From Furcasterigmium furcatum (Eukaryota > Ascomycota > Sordariomycetes > Glomerellales > Plectosphaerellaceae), in NCBI GenBank assembly GCA_001599815.1, contig BCIA01000001.1, forward strand, positions 1,306,934 through 1,370,933: 64,000 nucleotides of DNA, written 5' to 3'. Each line of letters opens with the position of its first letter. Positions within the stretch are counted from its first letter, which is position 1. Under the pieces are notes generated by a model. It saw nothing but the letters and a program-made list of their open reading frames with translations, searched no databases and was not told the DNA's origin. Shown here piece by piece: positions 1 to 12,700 of the stretch. The translations under genes were made by a program, and so were the position numbers.

Positions 1-3000
1 GATAAGAGCTCGTCTGTCGACTGCGCGGGTGCTGCCCAAGGGGGATAGCCGACGACATGGCCGGCAGACTGATCTACACCGGTCCCGCTGCGGAGGGCGC
101 TCAGGCATCGCGTTGCCTCAAATTTGCTTCTTGCACTGATTCGACGTCCCGGGTTGGGACTCATAGATTGCATCCTGTCGGGCGTTCTGCTGCGCTGCTT
201 GCCGTTTTCCTCGTTACATCATACCCAGAGTTGCTCAAGGAGTGGTCATTCAGGAGAGCGGGGGAGGAGAGGCATGAATAATGGCGAAGATACCCTTTTG
301 TTCTGTTTAAACTCGGACGCATATCTGAGCGAGCGCTGCAGCATTACATATTAATTTAGAGATACCTAGATGTCTCGCGGCTCTCGAGACCGAAGCACAT
401 GGATTTAGTTGTAACCAAGCCTCGAAATTCTAGCATCGGAGTGATTCGTTTTTCTGGCAGCCATCCTCGGGTCACCAATATCGCACGACGGCGGAGGTGG
501 CACGGAGACACAACAGGCACATGGCCGACAACCGCATGCTGACTCGTGCAAGCACTACACATACACAAAAGTAGGGGGCAGATGGAGCGTGCGGATCTGT
601 GATGCATGCGATGCGATACACCGAAGCAGGCGGGCAGGACAGGCCCAGACCAAGGCGTCGGTTCAGATGGGGGGCGTGTTTGCTGAAGGGGCCGGTTGCA
701 TCATGCCGTCCTACCATGCGGTGCGCTCTCAGATTACATGACCCTAGTACCTAGCTGCCGCTACCCTTTCCGATCCAGGCCGACGATGGCTGTATGGAGG
801 GCTTGGGGCTGGTCGGTGAGGTGATACATGAGAGAGCTTCGACGTGGGAACTGGCGGGTGCACTAAGCGATGCGCTGGTACCACTGGAGCGCGCAGGCGA
901 GGCAGGAGTCGAGTATAATTTGGGCCAAAGCCAGTCAGAAAGAAAGGAGCCGGCCGCCATGAGGCAGACCGCAGGGCTTGAATCGTGGTAATGGCGGTGA
1001 AGCCAACCAAGATGACAGTGACTTTGTGGTACAGATGGCGAGAGCGCGGAAACGGGCTAGTTCAAGCCTACCGAGGCCAGGAGAGGCCTAGAAGACGCGG
1101 GTGTGGTGGTGAGTGTCCCGTCGTGGGATCGGTCAATAATGAAGAAGGCAGACGAGCGCTGCGGGACTAATGCAGTCCATCTTGGAAGTAGGTTGAGTGT
1201 GGTGGTGATTTGGCCTGCCGCCGGGCTGATGTAGCGGCCGCATCGATGATGCTAGGTGGAAATAACGCAAGAAAAGGCGCATCAGCTTCGCCATGCCTAA
1301 GTACCGAAAAGGAGATCTAGGGATGAAGGACTGCATGAAAAGAGGATATCGGGTTTGTCGATAAGGATGGACAAGTGGGCATGAGTCGCGGAGCATCAGC
1401 GCCCGGCTGGGGCGCGTTTCTGTATGTGTGTAAGTCGCCCAACTCGTCGAATGTCGGGGAGAGCATTCGGAACGAGGCATGCATCCCAGGCGGGATACTG
1501 CTTTTGGTGACCAAGTTCCCGCGATAACCTGCTCCTTTCCCATAATAAGGTACCATATGTCTTGTCTCTCGAGCGGTGAGGTCAAGCTCGATGCAGAGGT
1601 TGTCCAGCTCCGCAGACATGCACACGGCACCCTCCAGCAGGCCTCGCGATATGGCCGCCGAACGCGGCCGGCGTTGCTGATTCGACGGCGCACCGAGGCG
1701 AGCGAAAAGGTGCACCATCGCCAGTGTGCTAACCCCACGGAGATGTCGTCGGTCGACAGACTGCTTCGTGGGGTTGGAGTCAGGCGATTGCGTAAGGCGA
1801 GAGTTGTTGCTCTGACGAGGCCGCAGGTCGGTGAGAGGCAGAGACGGCATTGTGGCATGACATGGTATCATGCTTCCAGGTGTGTCAGCTCGGAGGTGAT
1901 CGGATGGGCCATGCCAATGTTACAGGAAGCTGTGTTCGTCTCCCGTCCCTCCTGAGTGATGGTGGCGCGCACTGCAAGTCGGCTGTGAGTGTGGGGGCTG
2001 GCAGGGGCACTGGATGGGATAGTTGTGAGATATTACAGCGACTTGTTGCCGAGCGAGGAGGAGGACGTGGAGATGGGACAGAGGGCGAGGTTGCGCGACG
2101 GGCGGTATGTGCTGAGACGCAAGAAGATCGATTGTTCCCGCATCTGTCGAACATTGGACGCCAGGGTCTGCCATGAAGGTCAGACGGCCTTGCAACGGGA
2201 GCTTCCAGAACAAACAGATGGGTTGATGCGAGATGGCATCCGTCCGAGACTAGACGGGAGAGGTGGACGGACTTGGGTTGACAGCCTCCTGACTGGGAAT
2301 ACCTGGGTATTACTTATGTAATTAAGGTGGGTGTTGCGTCTTCCAAAAGGAACCTGGGCCGAACCGGGCATGAACTACAGGTCGTGCCTGCCGATATCAG
2401 ACTTGACGGGGCCCTGACACTCAGGAATGGAAGGCGCCACGGACGAGTCCTGATACCTTCCTTGCCTTCGTACCTACCTAGGTAGGGAGTTGCTAGGTGG
2501 TACCTTGGTAATGTAAGCACCGAATTCAAATAATAGATCCCTCTTGCCCTCCTCGTCGAACTCCGTTCTCCTATTCTCCACCACCGACTCCCCGTCATGC
2601 ACCATCCGACTCGTCTTGAGATCACCGCCCACCTTGACCTCTTCGCATCCCAGTTCAACCACCGGCCGCGATGGTACCTTCGACCAAAAATAAATCCTAT
2701 GGAACACCTGAAACGCGCGGCCGATCCAATCTTCTCTCCACCTCGGAGCAAAACTAGCCTGGTATCGGGATGCGCTCTGATCCATTGACCGATCAGATGG
2801 ACCTGTCACCGGCGGCTTGCCGGTGACAAGCTGGATGTGTGCAGCCCCGACACCGAAGCGGTGCTGTGCTGAAACGGAGACCCGGCGCAGCGCGGCGGCA
2901 GCACGGCTGGAGGATTGCTGCTGTCATTCGCGTACCTCGCCATGCATGCACATGCAATCCCTACTGTCCGCCACTTTGCATCGCAGCGCAGCACAGCAGT

Positions 3001-4550
3001 CCGGCTGGCTGCTTCAGGTCGCCCCGGAGAATGCGCCGCTGCCGGAGGTTCCAGCAGTTGTGCAACGCCAACCCCGGTGGAGAGAACACCGCAAGTCTGG
3101 CAGGCCTGGGACGGGGACCGACCGCACCCTTGCGCTGCGCCGTGGCTTAAGCCTGCCCTGCCTGTCAACGTCGGAGAGGATGGATGGAATGGTGGCGTGG
3201 TGGGGTACCTAATCTGGTGAAATCAGCAACACCCATCTCCAAGAGGTCGAGAAGGTTTGCCCACCTGCACCGTCGTCGGCTTACCATTTGCTGCTACCAC
3301 TCGCGACGCATCCTCTTCTAGATTCGGCCTGTCTTGCTTGGAAGCAGGAGCACGTCCCGTCGGCGGATTCATCGGGGACAGTCCCAGCACTGTAACATGT
3401 CAACAGCCGGGGATTGCTCCTTCAGACAGGATTACCCGTGCCTCCCGTCGGGCTCACCGTCCGTCTCCCTGCAATATAAGCGCTTCCCGAGCACAAACAT
3501 TCACGCAAAGCTGTCTCATCCGTCGATATCAGCACACACACAAGACTCGGACATCCACCACGCCGACACGGCCGACACGAGCATGCTCTCAGCCCAGCCA
3601 GCCAGCCAGCGGGAGCGGCACCCCTGTCCGGCGACCCCTCCATCATCGCAGGGGGGGCAGCCAGCCATGCGACGTCCACCTTCTTTTTTTTTACCCCTCC
3701 CCCTCCATCAGACTAGGGAGTGCCCCTCACTTCCGCGATAGCCAACAGCTCGCTCACCGGGCATGGTGCTGCCCCTGACTCACGAACGGGCTACCAGTCT
3801 TCACAAATCGTACAACAGCATGCTCATGTTCGTGACAGAGATGGCCTGAACCGACCATCTGGGCTCCAGCGCCACACCCACCGCCCCTTCATGTAGATGA
3901 AGCTCGTTCTCGAGTGTGAAAATCTCATATCATCAATGCTGCCGCCCTACCCCGCTGCCGCGACAGCTCACTCGTCGGATCCTCGCAACTGTAATCCCGC
4001 TAGCTGGCTGCTCTCACCACTTTTTTTTCCTGTCTGCTTCCTTATCCTGGCCCTCCACTCTGACTGTTTCCCCCCCTCGTCCACCCGCGCGCCATCTGGC
4101 AGCCTGCTTTCGTGCTTGTGCCTGGTTCGCCTGCTCGCCTGTTATTCCGTCGGCCTTGACCCGTCTGTAGCCCGCCCGTCCGTCCCCTTCCGTGTCCTGT
4201 ACGTACCGTACCGTCCTGTTCTGGTCATCAAAAAGGTTGCGGGAACCGCTTGCGCGCTCCCAGTCCAGTCAGTCCTCCCGCACCTCCCGGGTCAGGCTTG
4301 ACCTTGCACCATAACCGTACTGGCACCCTTTTTTGTTTGTCCCACACCCACACCACACCCCCAGCCCGCCCGCCGCCGCCGGCCCAGCTCCTCCTTGCTG
4401 TCGATGCACCACTGACTGACAGTGGAGGACAGCTCAGCACTCCCGCACGCACGCACCGCAACAGGCACCTCCTGGTGGCCGTTACGTTGATGGAGGGACC
4501 GACCCCCAACCCCAAAAAATTCTCTCCCTGATACAAACACATATCGGCCC
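1..4550. other. Gene-poor left end
   Basis: I see no supportable gene here. Open frames up to about 240 codons exist on both strands (for example 1134-1858, minus), but they overlap one another, have atypical composition and show no domain or splice continuity. A palindromic run CCTACCTAGGTAGG lies near 2473-2486 and an AATATAAG TATA-like motif near 3473. From about 3900 the + strand becomes strongly CT-rich, as is usual for the promoter and leader of a fungal housekeeping gene, here the aprt gene that starts at 4631. Confidence 0.6.
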
Positions 4551-4630
4551 AGCCTCCTCCCGCCATCCTCACATCCTCCTTCTCCTCCCCTCCTCCCCTT
4601 CTCTTCCCCCTTCTCCTCTTTTCCCTCAAC
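4551..4630 (+). promoter_or_regulatory. Pyrimidine-rich leader of aprt
   Basis: About 80 bases directly before the aprt ATG are almost only C and T (repeats of CCTCCT, CTTCTCC and CCCTTCT), ending in CTCAACATG. CT-rich tracts just upstream of the start codon are typical of constitutively expressed filamentous-fungal genes and often mark the transcription start zone. No precise start site can be assigned. Confidence 0.55.
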
Positions 4631-5386
4631 ATGTCCTCCGAACAGGCTGCTGTCTCGGGCAACACTTCGTCGTCTGCCCCTCAACCCAACCCTCTCGCCG
4701 CCCACCCCGTCCAGACCACCCAAGATGCCGAGGGACGACAGCCCACCGCCTCCGCCGCCGGTTCCTCCGAACTCGCCAGTGGGAAGATGAAGCTCAAGGC
4801 CTCCCTCCGCCACTTCGCCGACTTTCCCCAGAAGGGCATCGACTTTGTTGACATCATGCCCCTCTTCCTCGACCCCACCGTACACGATACCCTTGTCGGC
4901 GCCCTCGACCTCCAGATCCGCGAAGGTTTCCAGGAGATCACCCCCGATGTCATCGTCGGCCTCGATGCCCGCGGCTTCCTCTTCGGCCCCGGCCTCGCCC
5001 TTCGTCGTAACGTCGGCTTTGCCGCTGTCAGGAAGAAGGGCAAGCTACCGGGCCCCTGCGTCACCGCCTCGTACGAGAAGGAGTACGGCACGGACTTTTT
5101 CCAGATGCAGGAGGACGCCATCAAGCCCGGTCAGAAGGTCCTGATTGTCGATGACATTATTGCCACTGGTATGTTCCTTTGCTTACCCTACTGCCCTATC
5201 TCGGTCTCTGTGAGGCAAGGCCGCTGACACCAGACGACAGGTGGCTCTGCCAAGGCCGCTGCTGAGCTCGTCAAGAAGCTCGGAGGCGATATCATCGGCT
5301 ACCTCTTCATTCTCGAGATCCCCGGCCTCAGCGGCCGCGAGAAGCTGGGTGACACCAAGACCCTCATCCTACTCGAGGACGCCTAA
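4631..5386 (+). CDS. aprt: Adenine phosphoribosyltransferase
   Basis: Purine salvage enzyme that makes AMP from adenine and PRPP, in the cytosol. Exons are 4631-5168 and 5241-5386. The 72-bp intron (GTATGT..ACAG) splits the Gly codon of the PRPP loop, and the join gives VLIVDDIIATGGSAKAAAE, the type I phosphoribosyltransferase signature. Other family marks are DFPQKGIDFVDI, GLDARGFLFGP and EYGTDFFQMQEDAI. The protein has 227 residues. The first ~50 are an Ala/Ser/Pro-rich extension absent from most family members, so a second in-frame ATG (4787, residue 53) could give a conventional ~175-residue enzyme. It is convergent with the GH47 gene. Confidence 0.96.
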
Positions 5387-6314
5387 GTCGGAGGGGACTA
5401 ATCAATCCCTTGGCCGGGTGCCTCAACGATGTCGATGATCATCCTTCAACGCTTGCGACTACAGCACAACCGACTACACATACGTTCTGGGGATTAGAAG
5501 GCGGGAGCATATTCTCTTCATTGTGGTTCACGTGGGCGGAATGGAACCGGCTGGCGGAGGAGAGTAATACCGCTCGCAGCACTTTATTTGTTTCTGTTTT
5601 GGCGGACAGTCAGTCAGACCTGGGCCGCGCGCCGGCGTTCAAGGGGAAAGAAAACAGGGACACCTCGGGACGCTATTTCTTCTTTTTTTCCCTGGAGGGG
5701 GGGCGACTGTCGTGCATACATCATTCACACATAGACTAGGGCCATCTGCTGGCCTGACCCAGCAAGGCCGATCGAGTTGGGCAAGCGTACAGCTTCTTAA
5801 TTACTCGCTCGAGAAGAAATCAGAAGCTTTGATTCATAGCACCCGATCGGCCGAGGCATATGGCGTGAAGTTTTGGAGAGGCGCGAGTTGATGGGTGCGC
5901 GTACCTTGATGGCGACACGACATCTCTGCGCAGCCAGGGCCATGCTGCTGGGTCCATGATACAACTAGGGCAAGGGACATGAAGAAAGATGTGTTCTCTT
6001 GGATTGATAGATCCTTCGCTCTCAGATCAGGTATCATACGTCATGCCGTCGTGTGCTTTTCCCACCCCTGTTACCAGACCAATCCTCCCGAGCCCATTCT
6101 GGGCATCCTGTTCTTCAGAACCAGCTATGTACAATCCCATGCGGTAATCTACAAGACTACCATTCATATATGCCTCTGCATTTGTTCTTCCCCGGGACAC
6201 GATCTTCCGCAGGGGTAAATTTGTGCCCGACTGGGCTTCCAGCCATGGTGGGCAGTTGATGAGGACCTACGCCCGACACTCCGGGAGTGCGGCGCTGCTT
6301 GTGGAGGTCGCCGC
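5387..6314. other. Convergent 3' intergenic region
   Basis: This spacer lies between two converging genes (aprt and the GH47 mannosidase). It is of mixed composition with T-rich runs near 5680-5695. It presumably holds both 3' untranslated regions. The short frames in it carry no recognisable protein signal. Confidence 0.6.
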
Positions 6315-9300
6315 TCAGAGAACGACGATATTGTCGACCCGCCGCCCCTGCGTCTCGATGAAGTACTTCCTCCGGATGCCCGCGCCGGTCGCCCGGGCGA
6401 ACTGCGCATATGCTCCGCCGGGGTAGCGATGGGTGCCACCGCGGATCATGAGCATGCTCACGGGGCGGTGGCGGGGGATGCCGCCCGGGGTGCGCTGCTC
6501 CTCCTCGAGGTGTGGCTTGACCATGTCGCTGGCAAGGTCCCAGGGCTGGCGAGCCAGGTGGGCGCCGTAGACCATGTGGTCGCGCTCCTCGTCTGTCAGG
6601 TCGTCGTCATCCTGGAGATCTGGGTCGGTCAGGGGCTCATCGTCGACGATGACGACGAGCTGGAGGGAGCGGGCGGCCGGAGTGTAGCTAGGTATGTTGG
6701 CGAGTTTTGCGCTGAAAGAGCAGCCGCCTCGGCGGAGGACGATGACTTGGTGGTCGCGCGGAGCGGATTCGGGGAGGCGAGTCTCGCAGGCCTCGTCGCC
6801 GAGATAGAAGGTCGTCCAGGGGAGAACGAGGGGACTGGCCTCTTGGGCTTCGTCCGGGTCCGAGTTGTATGAGGGCTTGAGGGTTGTGTCAGCGACGTCG
6901 GGGAGGGGTACGGCGCCCTTGCCAACAGGGAGGGCTGCTTTATATGTTTCGAAGCGCAGGCGGCTTGCACCGTCGGTGTTCGGATCATTGGACGGGGCGG
7001 CCGTATTCAAGGGGTCGAAGACCGACGTCACGGCGCGCATGATCGACTTCAGCATCGAACGATAGCTGGGATCGAGGCTCTTGCCGGATGCAGCATCGGC
7101 ATCATTCTGCTGGAGCCAGGAGGCATCTTCCTTCGAGAGGCGGATCGTCTCGACTCCCTCGTCCCCTGCTCCGATGATGATCTCGAAAGGCTCTTCCGCG
7201 GGAGCCTCTTTTGTGGTATTCTCCTCGGGACCGTCGTTGTAGACAAGAACGAAGTCTGCATACGAAGCATAGCGAACACGGTTGAAGAGGGGGTCGGAGA
7301 GACCTGACAGGAGCTCGGCATCGAGATGAACAACTTCATCCCTGCCCAGGGCGATGTGGTTGACGTAGGTAACCCTCCAGACATGGTCATAGTTCGAATC
7401 AAAGGACTCTTCCTTGACGAAGGTGACCTTGAGCCCGTTGAGGGACACAATCTTGGCCCCCAGAGCGGTCTTCATCGCGGCCGAATTGGCAAACAGATGG
7501 TTGAGGGCGCTTCCTGCGTCGAGATTCCTCTGCACGGTGGAGGGGAATTCGATGAGCAGAGTTGGCTTGAAAGCGGGAGCTGCGCATGTGCCATTCTCCG
7601 GAATCAATGCACGAGGCAGGGTCCATGGGAAGAACGTGTGGTTCGCCTTGTATCTGAGTACCGGCTCTTGCGAGCCCTTGCCCTTGGCCGCGGGCACTTC
7701 CTCCATGCCGGAATAGGGGTTCGGTGTCCTGTGCAGGTTGACGAAGCTGGCGGCTTGGAAAACATCACGCTTCGCTGCAAGGACAGACCCAGTGAGGGGA
7801 ACATCCTTGACCGGAGCTGGGCAGGTGTTGGTGTACCCTTCGTCGTAGTAAGCCTCGATGCCTTTTATCATCTGGTCGTGTTGCCGCTGCTGCCTCGACC
7901 GCGCGCCTACCCTTCGGCGCGGGATGATCAGGGGATGTGCCTCGGTGCTGAAGACGAACTCCTTGTCCAGCTTGTTGAATGGGTGCTCAGGGTCGAAGAG
8001 CAGGTAGAGATACTTGGTGGTTTCACCCAGGAAGAAGCTCTGCATACGGTCTGCCTTCTCGCCCGTGTCGACGTTCTGCAAGCCTGACCAGCCGCACTTG
8101 GTGCGGCAGAGCCGCTTGATATCGGCAAGAACCATCTCGCCAACGTGTAGATACCAAGGGTCGTTCGTGGCACGATAGAGGTAGTATGTCGACTCGATGA
8201 ACTCGGGGCGACCAGGCCACCAGCCAATACCTGAGTCGACCTGCCTCTCCCGAACAGACCATCTCTCGGGAAGAGCGCCATAGCGAGTCCAGAGTGCGGT
8301 GTAGAGCAGGTTGGCCTCCTGCCCCTCGTCCACCTCACCGGCCATGGCCAGAAGACCGGGATAGAAAGCAGCCAGGCTGTCAATCCATGCCGTGAAGGAG
8401 TGACCCCGAGTCCTGTGGCCCGTCATGTAGTACGGGTGGTGGATGTCGTTGTACAGATGGCGCTTGATCGCAGCATGCGCCTGGTGCCAGGCCTCGAGGA
8501 ATGCGCCAGAAGAGTGCTCCTCCGGGGTCAGGGGCACCTGATGTAGGGTGTTCGGGTCCAGCCATTCACGGTCAGTCGGCGGCTGCGGGACCGAGACGTT
8601 GGGGAGTTCGTGCCCGGAGAGGAGGATGTGGCTCTTGAGGGCATACTCGAAGAAGCTATCGACGCCGGCCCCGATGCCCGTGTCGTAGCTGACCCAGTCG
8701 CCCTTTTCAGGATCGATGGCGTTTCCGACCAGGCCGATGTCGCTCTTGCCTTTCCAAACGGTCCAGAAGGCTCTTTTGGCGAGAGTCTCGAACCGGGGAT
8801 CGCCAGTAAGCCGACTCAGAACGGTGAACTCGAGAACCAGACTGCCCGCCCCCGCGCTACAGGTATCCGTCTTCTCGCGGGACTTCCTATACGGGTCCGG
8901 GTCACTGGGCGTGACCTTGTGGAGCGGCGAGTTGATGTAGAACGGTATGCCGTGGCGTAGGTTGACTCGCGGATACGGGAGGCCAGTCGTGGTGTAAAAC
9001 GCCGGCAGCAGCCTTTCAGCGAGGTCCAAAGCGAGACGCAGAAGCTGTCCGTCGTAGCTGAAGCCCCCAGGCCACGGTATCGGCTCTAGTTCGAGAAGGT
9101 CGGCATCATCGTCGTCGGCCGTCGGCCGTGGTGGTTTGTATCCTGGGATGGGCAGTTCGCCAATGGCGAAGAGATGTGCGCTCAGAAGACCGCCTACCCC
9201 CCGGATGACCGTCTCGAAGACCTGAACCTTGCTATCCAGGTCGAATCCGCGCGCGCGGTGGCCCTGGCCAGACGGCCCTCTCCTCCCGTCGCCATAGTAG

Positions 9301-9732
9301 TCCACGAAGCTGGCCACGCCATCTTGGAACTGGTGCAGCGCCCATGTTGCCGTCTTTTCGTCTGAAGGCGAGCCCGCCAGTATTGCCAAGGTGGATAGGC
9401 TGTCGATCAGGGTCAGGGAGTAGTTGCCGAGGACATCGTTGAGGTCGTAGTTGGAGGGGTTCATCGGATCTCGGGTGAGCGGCGTGCAAGATACGGGTCG
9501 CAGCTGCGCGCGCATCGTCAGTTCCGGCCAGAGAGCACTGAATGGACGAATCCATGCGAGGGGCACCAACCTCGTCCTCTGGAAAGGCATGTTGCATGTA
9601 GTTATTGAAGCCATGCTGGAACACTTCCACCGTAGACCTGCGCAGCTCGGCGAGGCGGGCAGGGCCCATGGCAGCAGCGCCGGACAGCCATGACAGGGCC
9701 AGACAGCCTGCGGACCAAGGCGCCAGCAGCAT
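6315..9732 (-). CDS. mnl1: ER GH47 alpha-mannosidase of Mnl1/Htm1 (EDEM) type
   Basis: Alpha-1,2-mannosidase-like protein of ER-associated degradation, which in this family trims N-glycans on misfolded glycoproteins to mark them for disposal. Exons are 9732-9571 and 9503-6315. The 67-bp intron falls between FPEDE and LRPVSC, restoring the family's N-terminal consensus. The product has 1116 residues: signal peptide ~1-21, GH47 domain ~35-580 and a protease-associated (PA) domain ~955-1075. GH47 marks include DVLGNYSLTLIDSL, VNLRHGIPFYINSP, TGIGAGVDSFFEYALKSH, SFTAWIDSLAAFYPG and FVFSTEAHPL. The GH47-plus-PA layout separates it from Golgi class I mannosidases. It ends in VVL and lacks an HDEL signal. 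The symbol is by homology only. Confidence 0.93.
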
Positions 9733-12700
9733 TGTAGCGGTGCACGTATTCGACAGGAGTAGTGCTTCTATGTAGGATGACCCATCAATGCGTGGCGGGA
9801 GGTCGGCGCCAGCAGGTTCCCGGACGGTTCCAGGAATCAGCAGGCGCTCGTCAGGAAGAGTTGTTGCACATGAGGAGCGGCTGGGCTAGGTATCGATAGG
9901 GTACAGAAGCAGAACAGAGTGCTTCCTAGTATACCATGGCAAATACAAACAGCCGAGGGGGTGGATGGTGGTCTCGTGAGGTGCGCTCGAGCGATGCTGA
10001 CCAAAGATGGAATCGATATCCATCAGAGGTGAGCTGCTGTCATCTTCACCAGCCACAGGGACCCTTGTGGCTGACGGGAGACGCTCGGACCAATTTTGGT
10101 AGATGTGGCACACCGAGGCTTACCGGTCCGCCAGCCGTTTCTGCACTCACCGCACACCGGCGGTTTCTGGAGACGACCTGACCTTACTGGTCGGGGTAAG
10201 GTTACCGAGCGGCATCCAATGCCCTGCCCCCTGAGGCGGAGACTCACCGGCAATGGGCCGTGCTCCCCGACACCGAAGCCCCCGTTCCTCATTTCGCAAC
10301 GGTTTGCACCCCCAGTCGCTTCAATCCCGCCGCCGCCAACAGTCCGGGCGCCCCCTGACTTTGCACAGCTTCTGACAGGCAGCTGGGCTCCGAAGCCGTC
10401 CGCCGTGACACAGGACATGGAGACATCGTGAAAGACCTCACCTCGTCTGTCGGTCTCATACATGCTCAGTCAAACCCCTTCCGACGACGTTGTCTCGACG
10501 CCGACAACACTCCTCGACAAAGACCTCGGATGCACCACGGTCTACAGCTAAATGGGACGCGTCAGCTTTTGAGCGTGTCGGGAGATGCCCGCGGCATCCA
10601 GCTACGGAAAAGCGCAGTCTGCTGGAAAGTCTTAATGCGCCAAATAAGTATGCCCTGAGCCAAGAGTCGGTCGCCCGAATCGTCTTCCAGACCTGGACTG
10701 GTTCCTTTTCCGGAATTAACAAGTTCGTGCTTCTCCTAACTGCGAGTCAAGCTCCACCCAAGTTCCCTCTCTTTCGGGGGGAGCGAGCGGTGCTGGTCAC
10801 TGGTCATGCCTCTGCTGCAGTAGCTCGAGTACATACGCTGTATGTCGATGTCAAACCAAGCCCTCCTGCAACGGCTGCTGCGCCCTACGGTACGGCGCAT
10901 GTTTCCATCGATGCTTTGCTGTTGTTGGCGGCATCCCGCGATCCTGGGAGCATAGGGCTGAGCTGAGCTGACAGCCATGTTACTGTGCCCCCTTCAGCAG
11001 TGGAGAAGTGGGCGAGAAACCCGGGGAACCCTCTGTCGCTCCCCTATGGCCCGTGGTTTATCAGATCAACAGTCCATTTGGAATAGTTTGGGCACGCCTC
11101 GGGCAGTCTCCGTCGCCAGAGCAGAGTGTTCCAAGGAATACTGAGGTATTGGGAGGCGGAGCACCGTCGCAGCACGCGTGTCCTCGAGTCATCCTTAAAG
11201 TACCTGGCACAGCGGTGCTCCTCTCAGGTACTGGGAATGGAACGTCGCCAGGGGCCGAGTCATTCTGCCAAAAAAGAACCATGCTCGTGATGCTACCACC
11301 GAGCGGCCTCCAGCTGCTCGAGTCGCTCGAAATAACAACACCCCAAACCCCCAGGACGGTCGATGACTTGGAAACATGGCACATATGACCGCATACCAGC
11401 ATCTGATCGACAGCGGCCCCCAGCGAGGGGCGCGTCCACGCCGCGCTGTCGCATGGCCCCCGATGGATGGTTGATGCCTGAGCGGCCTCTGCGCCGTGGA
11501 CCTGCTTGTGCCGGCACCTGTTCAGGAGGAGGAGAGGGAGAAGAAGGAGGAAAAGAAGCAGAAGAAGGTTCGAGGCGGCAGGACCGCGCTAGGGGCATCT
11601 CGTTGCCGTCGGCTCGTCTCTTGCGGGGGGCTCGAGCAGGCCCAGCAGGGGGGGCCTCGACGGTTTGCGGGACAATGATCTGGCCGGACGCCCCCCCCGT
11701 CCCCCGTCCGTCCCCCGTCCGCCGTCCCTCATCCCATGTGGATATGCCGCGACGTCGACGCCCGCTGCATCGCATCTGGATGGGTGACTGTGCCGCCCAC
11801 TGGCATCGCCGACGTGCGTGGCCGGATTTCCACGCAAGCCAGTCGGTGAATCAGGGCCAGCCATGCATCCCTGATGGTCGCCGAATTCCGTCGTCCGTCT
11901 CGGCAGGTGATTCGAGGGGCCTCCCGGCCATCGTCACATTGCTTTTGTGATCGAGTTCTTGGTGTGCAGTCCGGAGTAGCGTCCGTCGCACGTCAAGAAG
12001 AACCCTCTGGCCCGTGAGGTTACTTTACTTGCCTAGGTCCGCATTGTTGTTGTTGTCTCCAGCAGATTCTCAGATCTCCGAGGCTAGCAGCGCAAAGAGC
12101 GTCCAAGTCCGGCTCCGAGGCCATTATAGCGTGTCCTAAATCGAACGACATCTCGTTCCTTTGCCAATCTAATCTCTTTGTCAGACCGCGCTAGTCGCCT
12201 AGCCCGATAAACGTACCCTGGGCACATACCTAAAAGTAGTAAGTAAATCGGACGGGAAATAGACCCCCCATTCTAGAAGACTTTTGACCGGCCTGGAATT
12301 GCTTCCAGGCGGTTGGGAGAGAAAGGGGCGAGCCCATCAACCCATGTCCCGCCCGCCGGGTCGTCGCACGCTCCCCGGCGCTCGCTCCATCGTCGACGGA
12401 CGGAGCACGAGACTGTTTCCCCCCACGACAGGCAGGGCAATCTTATTAGCCTTCTCCTCGCAAGGGCCCATCCCTGTGCCGGAACAGCGGTCACCAGCCC
12501 ATGGCACGGGATGAATCGGCCCTGGCACTGGCGTAGCGCGGCTGCTCGGCCGTATTTGCGATGCACTAGCGGCCACCGATGCCCGTCCAGCCGTTCTCCA
12601 GCCGTTACGTAGCAGGTGCCTAGGTACGGAAAGATCTCCTTCCCTGGTCCTATTCTTGGTGAACGCTAGTTTCTCCGGCCGTTGCCAAACCGTGCCGTTA

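Noticed and set aside
1134..1858. 241-codon minus-strand frame
   Set aside because: Overlapped by a second minus frame and a plus frame of similar length; Arg/Ser/Pro-rich composition typical of chance frames; no motif, signal peptide or splice continuity.
11293..11950. Frames of 160-195 codons on both strands
   Set aside because: They lie over GA-rich and C-rich low-complexity DNA and are mirror products of the same composition bias.
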